In this document: positions 54,801 to 64,000 of the stretch, piece by piece
Layout: each line of letters begins with the position of its first letter
Numbering within the stretch: the first letter of the stretch is position 1
DNA from: Branchiostoma floridae
Lineage: Eukaryota; Chordata; Leptocardii; Amphioxiformes; Branchiostomatidae
DNA length: 64,000 nucleotides
Assembly: GCF_000003815.2 (NCBI RefSeq)
Contig: NC_049993.1
Location: forward strand, 1,729,275 to 1,793,274
Reading direction: 5' to 3'
Made by a program: the position numbers and the translations under genes
The notes under the pieces: model-generated
Told to the model about the DNA's origin: nothing
The model's database searches: none
The model's input: only the letters and a program-made list of their open reading frames with translations

Positions 54801-57800
54801 TTTTTGCTATTACTGTGTTTTATAAAGTTTTTACAGCGCTTTTCTATGTGTCATTCTAAAGACACATTTACTTAACAGACATATACATGTATGGATATCT
54901 ATAGGTATGAATAAGTCAACATATTGAGTATAGCATGTCCTTTACACTATTGGTTCTACAGTATAAGCATTTGTGGATATATTTTCCTATAACATAAACA
55001 CACAGTACTGGTGCTGGTGTTCCTGCAATGAAACCCTCCCAGAGGGTCAGCCAGCCAGCAGACAGGCCGACCTGGGGTCACTGGTAGGGTTGGAGCAATT
55101 ACTATGCCTGTCAATCAGCTATTTTGTCTTTGCGGGGCTATGGATGGGGGGATCTGAGTAGCCTGGCGTGATAGCCAGCCAGGTAGACTGTGTAAAATAC
55201 CTCTGACTTAACTCGCGATTGCAAAACTTTACTTACTATTTTCATGAGATGGACACAAACATTCACCAAGGTAGGGCCGTAACAATCCTTACGTATGACC
55301 CTTAGATAACCCTTAGATGACCTATTATCTAATACATAGGCCAGTCACTCAAAGTTTGTTCATTATTTCTTTTTTTACGAAAAGACTGCAATGTACATTT
55401 TGTAGAGTGATATCTTATCTAAAACTAAAGACCTAGCCTAACCTAGCCTAACTAAAGACCTTACATCCAGCTTTGCTATATTAACATCTCGTATTAAGCT
55501 GTATTTGGTGCTTAGCTGGCCCATTATAGCCATAATTACATACATTAATCATTGAGAAACAACGACCTTCGATAAAAAAATGTTTATTTGGCGAATATGT
55601 GTGTTCGAGGAACTCTAGTTTTAGTTTAACAACTTCCTGCCAGACCCGGAAGATACGATTGAACCTTGTTCGAGGATTTATTTTCGTCTGTCTGGTCAGT
55701 CTGTTCATACCCTGGCGCTGAGAGTGTTTTATTGGGCCGAAACTCTGGCAGTTTAAAGTTACTTATAATTTAAATGTTCAAAGTTTATGTCAAACAACAA
55801 CAGCACTAGGAAATGTGGCCACTATAGACAGGTGGTCACTATAGAGAAAATGCTGATCTATTGACTAGGAGCCATACGTTACACATGATTTCAGTACACT
55901 GATCATTAATCATATAAACATTGCACAGGTAAGCCAATTGTTTAGATGTACAATTAAGTTCAAATAATTCTGAAGAGAAATATTGATGAGAAAATAATCA
56001 TTCTCGCCACTGTCTAACTTATAATTACGTATCAAAACTAAACGCAGATTTTCTAACTAACGCACCTTTCGCCGACTTCATCAAAGGACCGCCGGCTATC
56101 AATCAAACACGGCTGTTGATTAGACTTAGAGTTTCAAACAGTCATGTGCTGTGTGCCAGTTGACAGCAAACTTCATGCTACGTGATGTTTTACATTGCTT
56201 GGACCTTCTTTCCTACAGCGGTGCTTCTACAAAATATTTAGACTGTAACACTGAGTCCCACATGTTTTATAGAATAGAATTTGACGCAGAACAGCGTTTT
56301 TGCTGGGTATTTTTCTTGAAAAATGTCCGTGGGAATATCAGCGAGGCGGCGACGTAGGGATATCAGACCGTCAACAAAAGTCGCACGGCGGCTAACCGCG
56401 CAGCGAAGATACTAGCACTATAAATAAGCGCTTCAACTAAGGATGGCAACCCGTACAATATTTTTGTATACTGTTGAGCTAAGTAAAGTTTGTTGTTTAT
56501 GAGGTTTTAGTTGTCTTTGAAGCTTTGACCCGAAATATTCTAAAGTCAAACTGCTGAAGAGAAGTAAGTGACTGCTACGATTATCGTAGATATGGCCCTA
56601 AAAAAACTGATAAAAGAAGCCTTCTCAATAGTCTAAAATGCAAGAGCTTCCGGGGGGGGGGGGGCTTCGCTTATGAATATTAATTAGCCTTTGGCCTCCT
56701 CTTCGGTGATTGGCTAGGTCTTTGATTCAATTAACTCTCCGGCTGACGCGCACAGGTGTGGCTCTGTGCGGGGTCACGGAAGGTCACGTCAGGAGGCCAA
56801 AAGAAAACAAATTTCCCCTCAGAAAAGTGCCAAAATTAATCATTTTAAAGTTGTTTATGTCAAAAATTTTACTTGAATCTTGTTACCAAGTATCTAATGC
56901 CTATCTATACCAAATTTCAGGTCATTTAATTGTAATACCAGGGTACAGGAGCCAAAAGTGTCCTTTTTTGGTCAAAAATTGGCCAAAAATGGCAAAAATA
57001 AGCATTTTGTTGCACTGTACACCAAAAATGTTATTGAATTTATATGAAGGGATTATCAAGGCACATCTGTGTCAAATTTCAGCTCATTCGGTTGCAACAC
57101 CAAGGTACAGGAGCCAAAAGTGTCCTTTTTTGGTCAAAAATTGGTAAAAAAATCGCAAAAATAAGCATTTTGTTGTACTGTACACCAAAAGTGTTATTGA
57201 ATTTATATGAAGAGATTATCAAGGCACATCTCTGTCAAATTTCAGCTCATTTGGTTGTAATACCAGGCTACAGGGGCCAAAAGTGTTCTTTTTTGGTCAA
57301 AAATTGGTCAAAAAATCGCAAAAATAAGCATTTTGTTGTACTGTACACCAAAAGTGTTATATATATATATATATAATATACAGTTTTGGTCTAAAATTGA
57401 CCAAAAAATCTCAATAAAATCATTTTAGAGGCAGATATGAAAAAACTGAGAAAACCCATTCTACTCCTGTGCCAAATTTCAGGTCATTCGGTCCAGGAAC
57501 GGCGGAGATGAATCACTTTGAAGATTTGACAGGAGAAAGAAGAAAGAAACATTACGAATACAATATATTTCACCATACTATGTATGGCTGAAATATAACT
57601 ACCATTTTGATTCAGGAAATGCTGTCTTTGCTATCTTATTACCTGGATTTATAGCCTTCATTGACGTAGTGAAACGTATCTGATTTGTGAATTTTAAAAA
57701 GACAACGGAATACGTTTCACTTTGTTTTGATTATGACTTAGCTTTAATAGGAACATTGCATTTTTTTACATGCGTTGATTTCCAAGATTGATGTTCATTT

Positions 57801-60310
57801 TCAGGGTGCTCTTGACATCAGTTGGCATCAACTCCGTTGTCCACTGTCTCGGCCCTGTCATGTTCCAACGTTTTGAGACTGCGGTTACTCAACGTGTTCT
57901 GGCAGGGCTGGCAGAGGTAAGAGGAGCCCGCGCATGTATTGATAACAACTAAGTACATTTGTTAACTGAGTGACGTAGGTTCATATATTACCACCATCTA
58001 AACCTGGATGTTGACAACTGTTGATAATCAAAAACTTGTAGAATAAAGATTATTGCATAGCTCAGGTCTACATAAGCATTCTCATTATACGTGCTTAATC
58101 TGATCCTCTTTTGACATATGCGTATGTTTTCTAAGATGCTAAGGTTAAATAATGATTGAAGTAATAACTTACGATGTCATATTCAATTCAAATGTACTTA
58201 ATTATGATTGCGGTCATTTTTCTTACTTGCCAAAGGGAACATCAGAGCCTGCTGCTTACGGTGTTCTTGGTGAATACATGCTACCGAGACAAAGTGCAAG
58301 AGTTGCTCCCTTCGTCTTTTCAGGTAAGGTAATTGTTCAGGGTGAACATTGCCTTTTTAGCAGGGTTTTTGAAGGGCTTCTTTTTTTCCCTTGAAATCTT
58401 TGGTGAACGTTTCAGACTTTTTGGCATAGTTGAAGAGGTATGTACTACACGTTCGCTGCAAGTTTACAGCAAGATCGATAGTTAACTGCCTACGTTTTGA
58501 TGGTCGTCTGTCATCTTCGGCAAGGCAATAGTGACTGCTTCACTTTGTACTACAGCTACCTGTCACTGCTAACGAAGCTGTCCCGAAAGTAAAGCATTTT
58601 GACATACCCAATTGTTGCATTTCTTACAATTGTTACGTAAAAAAATATACGTAGAAGTCACTACAAGGAATGAGTAGTTATAGTGTGACCATCTGAGTCA
58701 AGGCGCGACATCAGAATGCCATGTGTGTGTGTGTGTGGGGGGGGGGGGGTATCCGATCCTTCCAATAATGCATTAGTGACTTTGGAAAGTCTACAGAGAT
58801 GTTGTGATTTTGACATACCTAGATGTTGTGATTTTGACATACCTAGATGTTGTGATTTTGACATATCTAGATGTTGTGATGTTGACATACCTAGATGTTG
58901 TGATTTGGACATACCTACATGTTGTGATTTGGACATGCCTTAGTAGATGATATGATTTTGACAGACCTAGATGTTGTTATATCCAAAAGAACGGATACAT
59001 GTGACCTCGTGTGAAGGCCTTTTTGGCGTATATAGAACATTGGGATAGCAGTTAGTAACTGTCACACTTGACACTTAGTTGCGCACATTTCAACGTTAAT
59101 GTGCTGAGCAAAATGTGTCATGGTAAATAATGAATGCATTTCCAATTCTCAGTGCTGCGTTGCAACGTTTTTATTTTGCTTATTTTGAATAACATACCAT
59201 AGGGTGTAATACATGGAAATATTTTAAGTGTCAATTATTGTTTTGCTGTTGTTCTAAGGCTTCTATTTCGGCCAGTTCCTTGGACTCATATCGACAGGCT
59301 TTATAACCCAAAGGCTCTCCTGGAAGGTGACATTTTATCTATTTGGTAAGTACCATGATTACTATTTCAAAATCAGTATTGATTTGAATATATTGATGAT
59401 GTCTACGTGCACGTCGCTTTACGCTAGGGGCACAACCCGACGTACGTGCAAATCTGTGCTGACTACGTGCCAAAACGCGGGAAAATCTTTTGGGATCCGT
59501 AAGTAATAAGTACTGCCTCCATACGAACTCGTAGGGAATCCGACGGATTTTGGAGCACGCAGACACGCCGTAGAACTTAACGTGCAGGCAAAACTTTGTG
59601 TGCCATCGGGCTGCGGATACGTGCCAGTACGGGCAACGCACCTGCCCTGTACAGCCTGAACGTTTTCAGAAATACGTGGCGGACGTGGCCTCCCCGCAAA
59701 AAAACAGGCAAATTGCACGTACGGCGGGTTGTGCCCTTAACTCTACGGTCGTAGTGAAAAAAAGGAAACCCTAAACAGTAATTCAAATCGCACAAATAAA
59801 CTGCTAAATGAGCCAATTTAGAGTTAGAAGTTCGTAAATGATAGAATCGTAAAATGTATACTAAATGTCATAAATTGCTAATCTTAAGGTCAAAGAAGAA
59901 GAGGAAGATGTAAAACAAAAAAAATGAAGAATCTATTGGTCGATATAAACCTTGCCCTATGTGTTCAGACATTTGTTCAATCTGTTTGGCTATTTATAAT
60001 TAGATAAAGCAATTTGGGCCGACCTTTTTTAACATTTTCACGCACATTTTTATCAGTTGGGGGTTTCCAAAGGATGTCATCCCTGTGACAAAATCAAAAT
60101 TGTTTTTTTTTTTAAATTTAAAATGTTCCAATGTGTATGCGTGATACAATGTGTTTGTATGTAATATGATACTATTTTTGGTTTGGTTTTACAGGTTGCC
60201 TGGGGATTGTATGGACGATCGTCTCAGTTGGGGTGGAAGCAACAGGTGTTGCGAAAAAGCATGAAAAGGACGAAACGGCTGAAAAGGACAATGGCAAGAT
60301 CACAAACATG
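50504..60310 (+). CDS. SLC17-type major-facilitator anion transporter, 5' part (six exons)
   Basis: Exons 50504-50674, 51034-51149, 57805-57916, 58236-58323, 59259-59345 and 60195-60310 have GT/AG borders and agree in phase, giving about 230 residues. The ATG at 50504 follows a tttctag acceptor-like site. Exon 1 has TM1 (LLCGLVFTAMLLQYAGRTSV) and a loop with two N-glycosylation sequons (NIT, NAS), typical of the SLC17 luminal loop. Exon 2 reads YSQFQVGVILSSVYAGMLPS and GGFLAYRYRAMR, the SLC17 'QGxILSSFFWGY...GGxLA' region. Then come VLAGLAEGTSEPAAYG, FYFGQFLGLISTGFITQRLS and WKVTFYLFGCLGIVW, matching TM4 to TM6. The last exon is a charged central loop. The remaining TMs lie beyond the window. 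Substrate cannot be told from this half (phosphate, sialic acid, glutamate or nucleotide carriers are all in the family). Confidence 0.8.
51240..51470. mobile_element. Fragment of the TTAA-flanked element family
   Basis: 'gaaacccgttgccatggcaa' and 'ttggcgc-ggcac-ttta', ending ctggataggg before TTAA (51471-51474), match the right third of the element at 17250-18092. The left end is missing. Confidence 0.6.
54147..54470 (+). pseudogene. Degenerate LINE reverse-transcriptase fragment inside element B
   Basis: First frame: NFYEELAPVMCNIYNACLQ. Second frame: QWTEELVVPVPKVTRPKGLE, FRCISLTSYLGKVYEVFL and DSQHGFRKS. These are RT blocks 1-3 with a frameshift between them (near 54230). The style differs from both other LINEs in the window. 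The fragment stops before the catalytic box. Confidence 0.7.
54636..54870. repeat. About 90-bp tandem repeat, three units
   Basis: Units share 'tgttttata-agtttttac-gcgcttttctat', 'gtcatt-taa-gacacagtct' and 'gaacacg'. Confidence 0.75.
56940..57360. repeat. 163-bp tandem repeat in the left arm
   Basis: Units with period 163 carry 'gaatttatatgaag-gattat', 'aaggcacatct', 'aggtacaggagccaaaagtg' and 'tttttggtcaaaaattgg'. The last unit breaks off into an (at)n run at 57358. The period is not a multiple of 3, so apparent proteins switch frame each unit. Confidence 0.85.
58797..58975. repeat. 24-bp minisatellite in transporter intron
   Basis: Seven or so units of gatgttgtgattttgacata plus ccta, preceded by a (tg)n/poly-G run at 58720-58750. 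Confidence 0.9.
59428..59736. mobile_element. 309-bp MITE with GGGCACAACCCG ends
   Basis: The left gggcacaacccgacgtacgtgcaa and right ttgcacgtacggcgggttgtgccc ends are inverted repeats with one mismatch. Internal halves are also partly inverted ('cgtgccaaaacg', 'gatacgtgccagtacg'), so it could fold back. The minus-strand ORFs over it are by-products. No clear target duplication. Confidence 0.75.
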
Positions 60311-60367
60311 GTAAGGGCTAAGGCTATACTGTCAATGGCTATGGCTATGCTTTTATATTCAGGTTAA

Positions 60368-60660
60368 AGGGGCATTCCACTCCAGAGGGGAGTATTGTTT
60401 TCCAATGAATAATGTGTCAATGAATACATAATCAGCCGAATTTTGTGGAATTCACCTTGGGATGAAGTTTTGCATTGTATTCAGCCATAGGATTAGTTCA
60501 ATTAGAGGGTACTTGGGGAGTTTAGTAGAACATTGAATGCTTTTGAGGCATGTGGAGCAACTGGGTACTTTATTGTATAATGTGAGGTAGAATGCAGTTA
60601 TCACTTCCTAAAATTGATATCTATCTGGTAATAACACTCCCGTGTGGAGTGGAATGCCCC
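60368..60660. mobile_element. 293-bp TTAA-flanked MITE
   Basis: TTAA on both sides (60364-60367 and 60661-60664). The ends aggggcattccactcca and tggagtggaatgcccc are inverted. It starts 54 bases after transporter exon 6. Ends differ from the CCCTATTCAGACC family. Confidence 0.8.
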
Positions 60661-60805
60661 TTAAAGGCACATACAAAGCATGATGCACTTCAATGATCTT
60701 CGACTGTCGCTTGTGGAATTACAAATGTCAAAAATCAATTGTAGTACTCAACAAGGCACCTAGTGATATTACTAGAAGTATATCGGCTTTTCTGAGTCCC
60801 TGCTG

Positions 60806-61007
60806 AGGCTTAGCTTACATTTCCAAATGGGGCCCGGCCGGGCAGCTTTTGGGAGCGACAAGAATGATATAAAACACATCAAAATACACAGGATGTCAAA
60901 ATAAGGTTCATGTGCATGATTTGTGTATATTTCTAGGTATACATTAATTTGTCTTGTTTCTTAAAACATCCCGGCCGGGCCCCTATTTTGAAATGTGACC
61001 TAAGCCT
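60806..61007. mobile_element. Short GC-ended MITE, with a partial second copy at 61012-61132
   Basis: The left aggcttagcttacatttcc plus ggggcccggccggg pairs with the inverted cccggccgggcccc plus gaaatgtgacctaagcct. A second head ('gttacatttccgaaccgggg') starts right after and is cut off by the inverted-duplication arm at 61133. Same family as 15907-16087. Confidence 0.75.
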
Positions 61008-61132
61008 ATGTTACATTTCCGAACCGGGGCCGGCCGGGCAGCTTTCAGGAGCAAAAAGTATAATATAAAAGGCACCAAACTAATACACAAGACGTAAAGA
61101 TATTAGTCGTGGGCATCATTGTGTTTATTTTT

Positions 61133-64000
61133 TATATTTCAGCCATACATAGTATGGTGAAATATATTGTATTCGTAATGTTTCTTTCTTTCTTTCTTTC
61201 TTCTTTCTCCTGTCAAATCTTCAAAGTGATTCATCTCCGCCGTTCCTGAACCGAATGACCTGAAATTTGGCACAGGGGTAGAATGGGCCAATACCTTGAT
61301 GCTTTTTTCTCAGTTTTTTCATATCTGCCTCTAAAATGATTTTATTGAGATTTTTTGGTCAATTTTAGACCAAAACTGTATATTTTGGCCTCTGTACCCT
61401 GGTATTACAACCAAATGAGCTGAAATTTGACAGAGATGTGCCTTGATAATGCCTCCATATAAATTCGATAACACTTTTGGTGTACAGTACAACAAAATGC
61501 TTATTTTTGCGATTTTTTGACCAATTTTTGACCAAAAAAGGACACTTTTGGCCCCTGTACCCTGGTATTACAACCAAATGAGCTGAAATTTGACAGAGAT
61601 GTGCCTTGATAATGCCCCCATATAAATTCAATAACACTTTTGGTGTACAGTACAACAAAATGCTTATTTTTGCGATTTTTTGACCAATTTTTGACCAAAA
61701 AAGGACACTTTTGGCTCCTGTACCTTGGTATTGCAACCGAATGAGCTGAAATTTGACACAGATGTGCCTTGATAATCCCTTCATATAAATTCAATAACAC
61801 TTTTGGTGTACAGTGCAACAAAATGCTTATTTTTGCGATTTTTGGCCAATTTTTGACCAAAAAAGGACACTTTTGGCTCCTGTACCCTGGTATTACAATT
61901 AAATGACCTGAAATTTGGTATAGATAGGCATTAGATACATGGTAACAAGATTCAAGTAAAATTTTTGACATAAACAACTTTAAAATGATTAATTTTGGCA
62001 CTTTTCTGAGGGGAAATTTGTTTTCTTTTGGCCTCCTGACGTGACCTTCCGTGACCCCGCACAGAGCCACACCTGTGCGCGTCAGCCGGAGAGTTAATTG
62101 AATCAAAGACCTAGCCAATCAGCGAAGAGGAGGCCAAAGGCTAATTAATATTCATAAGCGGGGCCTCATGATCCCGTATATAGCAGTTTTCCCGCCAGGG
62201 GGAGCGAAGCCCGCCTAAGGCTCTCGCATTTTAGACTATTCAGAAGGCTTTATATTGTATCAGTTCTTAGTGGCATATCTATGATAATCGCAGCAGTCAC
62301 TTAACTTCTCTTCAGGAGTTTAGCGTAACACTATTTCATGTCAAACCGTCAAAGGCAACTAAAAACAAACTTTAACGTTACTGAGTTCAACAGTACTTAT
62401 AACTTGTTATCCGAAGTTGAAACGCTAGCGATGGTATTTTCGCTGCGCTGTTAGCTCCGTGCGACTGTTGTTGACGGTCTTATAACGGTATATTTTGCAC
62501 CCCTGTACCCTGGTATGAGTAACATTTGGTATAGATAGGCATAAGATAGTTGGTAAAATGATCCAAGTAAAATTTTTGGCATAAAGTACTGTAAAAGGCT
62601 TAATTACAGCACTTTTTTTAGGGGAAATTGGTTTTCTTTCGTTCTCCATGCCATGACCTTTCGGACGTTCACCCCACAGAGCCGACATCTGCACCTGCGT
62701 CTAGCCGGCAGGAAGAGTTAATTCAATTAATGGTTCAGCCAATCAGCGAAGAGGAAAGCGAAGGCTAATTAATATTCATAAGCGGGACCACACAATACGT
62801 TAACTTGAAGACTCAGGCCGTACAGACTTCTCGCCAGGATTTTTTCAAAGCGTCGGACAGGGGTCCGGGGGCCGCCGAATGTCCCAGGCGGGGTCCAGGG
62901 GCAGGGCCACTGTGTGGGGGACCCAGGTGGGCGAAGCCCCCCCGGAAGCTCTTGCATTTTAGACTATTGAGAAGGCTTCTTTTATCAGTTTTTTTAGGGC
63001 CATATCTACGATAATCGTAGCAGTCACTTACTTCTCTTCAGCAGTTTGACTTTAAAATATTTCGGGTCAAAGCTTCAAAGACAACTAAAACCTCATAAAC
63101 AACAAACTTTACTTAGCTCAACAGTATACAAAAATATTGTACGGGTTGCCATCCTTAGTTGAAGCGCTTATTTATAGCGCTAGTATCTTCGCTGCGCCGT
63201 TAGCCGCCGTGCGACTTTTGTTGTCGGTCTGATATCCCTACGTCGCCGCCTCGCTGATATTCCCACGGACATGTTTCAAGAAAAATACCCAGCAAAAAAC
63301 GCTGCTCTGCGTCAAATTCTATTCTATAAAACATGTGGGACTCAGTGTTACAGTCTAAATATTTTGTAGAAGCACCGCTGTAGGAAAGAAGGTCCAAGCA
63401 ATGTAAAACATCACGTAGCATGAAGTTTGCTGTCAACTGGCACACAGCACATGACTGTTTGAAACTCTAAGTCTAATCAACAGCCGTGTTTGATTGATAG
63501 CCGGCGGTCCTTTGATGAAGTCGGCGAAAGGTGCGTTAGTTAGAAAATCTGCGTTTAGTTTTGATACGTAATTATAAGTAAGACAGTGGCGAGAATGATT
63601 ATTTTCTCATCAATATTTCTCTTCAGAATTATTTGAACTTAATTGTACATCTAAACAATTGACTTACCTGTGCAATGTTTATATGATTAATGATCAGTGT
63701 ACTGAAATCATGTGTAACGTATGGCTCCTAGTCAATAGATCAGCATTTTCTCTATAGTGACCACCTGTCTATAGTGGCCACATTTCCTAGTGCTGTTGTT
63801 GTTTGACATAAACTTTGAACATTTAAATTGTAAGTAACTTTAAACTGCCAGAGTTTCAGCCCAATAAAACACTCTCAGCGCCAGGGTATGAACAGACTGA
63901 CCAGACAGACGAAAATAAATCCTCGAACAAGGTTCAATCGTATCTTCCGGGTCTGGCAGGAAGTTGTTAAACTAAAATAAGAATAGGCTCGATGGCTGAT
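61133..64000 (-). repeat. Large inverted duplication, right arm (continues past the window)
   Basis: Reverse complement of 52321-52343 plus 55619-57599. This arm lacks the Helentron-like insertion but carries an extra 700-800 bp. The block with 'cc(a)atcagcgaagagga' and 'ctaattaatattcataagcg' occurs twice, at about 62030-62460 and 62490-63000. A (tttc)n run lies near its inner end. Confidence 0.9.
61376..61920. repeat. 163-bp tandem repeat in the right arm
   Basis: About three and a half units with 163-base spacing ('tataaattc' at 61458, 61621 and 61784). One unit more is preserved than in the left arm. The minus-strand ORFs of 139 and 205 codons here are repeat artefacts. Confidence 0.85.

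Larger units (their letters stand above)
52344..55618 (+). mobile_element. Helentron/Helitron-like element B, nested in the inverted duplication
   Basis: The right arm (near 63975) keeps the uninterrupted site ...cttattttagttt. Here it reads ctta, then the element, then ttttag. The insertion therefore added no target duplication (or at most TT). The left end ttatattcgccagcg and right end tggcgaatatg...ctctag share the subterminal inverted repeat atattcgcca/tggcgaatat. The first 750 bp match element A. The interior contains a broken RT fragment (54147-54470) and a roughly 90-bp tandem repeat (54636-54870). Confidence 0.7.
52321..57599 (+). repeat. Large inverted duplication, left arm
   Basis: Positions 52321-52343 plus 55619-57599 match the reverse complement of 61133-64000. 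The 3.27 kb between them (52344-55618) is an insertion present only in this arm. The arm lies in transporter intron 2. Short ORFs inside it (56151-56357, 56710-57147) are repeated in the other arm without coding features. Confidence 0.9.

Noticed and set aside
59339..59816. Three overlapping minus-strand ORFs of 79-100 codons
   Set aside because: They overlie the 309-bp MITE and change frame across its inverted ends; no domain features.
56710..62118. ORFs of 145, 110, 139 and 205 codons with repeated 'CQISAHLVVIPGYRGQKC' style
   Set aside because: They lie in the 163-bp tandem repeat of the inverted arms. The period is not a multiple of 3 and the reading frame changes each unit.

Overview
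The window reads as genomic DNA of an invertebrate chordate, most probably an amphioxus (Branchiostoma). It has small spliced exons, a beta-tubulin whose first three introns sit where vertebrate beta-tubulin introns sit, many short transposons, and two runs of N (19616-19715 and 29947-30380). The species call is inference; nothing in the sequence names it.

Layout. (1) 1-10.4 kb: a locally duplicated gene for a small secreted cysteine/proline-rich peptide. One copy is spliced (884-2602), one has homopolymer expansions (10040-10265), and there are orphan exon pieces. A 939-bp direct repeat brackets a satellite that was hit by a 5'-truncated LINE (5347-7484, 9-bp target duplication). (2) 11.0-11.7 kb: a 66-bp minisatellite made of hairpin-forming inverted repeats. 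(3) 12.6-32.0 kb, minus strand: a complete beta-tubulin gene with nine coding exons plus a second, alternative C-terminal-tail exon, and a TATA/CCAAT promoter. Its introns hold a TTAA-flanked element, a GC-rich MITE, a LINE fragment, a TIR element with G tracts, and a 2994-bp LTR element. The LTR element lacks pol but has gag, a zinc knuckle and protease, with the protease read in frame into the second RRM of an SRSF4/5/6-type splicing factor. (4) 32-43 kb: mostly intergenic, with a second TTAA-flanked element, a fold-back MITE, a 42-bp minisatellite and a truncated Helitron-type cysteine-peptidase ORF (38343-39629). (5) 43.4-47.65 kb: a broken LINE whose 3' UTR is interrupted by a Helitron/Helentron-like element (45262-47468). 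(6) 50.5-60.3 kb, plus strand: the first six recognisable coding exons of an SLC17-type major-facilitator transporter, continuing past the window. Its introns contain a second Helentron-like element (52344-55618) nested in one arm of a large inverted duplication (52321-57599 against 61133-64000), three further MITEs and several minisatellites.

Only three loci look like host genes: the secreted-peptide cluster, beta-tubulin and the SLC17-type transporter. They have no evident functional link. Most of the remaining DNA is transposable elements and their tandem-repeat by-products. The strongest leads are the tubulin tail switch, the RRM-carrying LTR element, and the nested elements whose empty site is preserved in the opposite arm of the inverted duplication.
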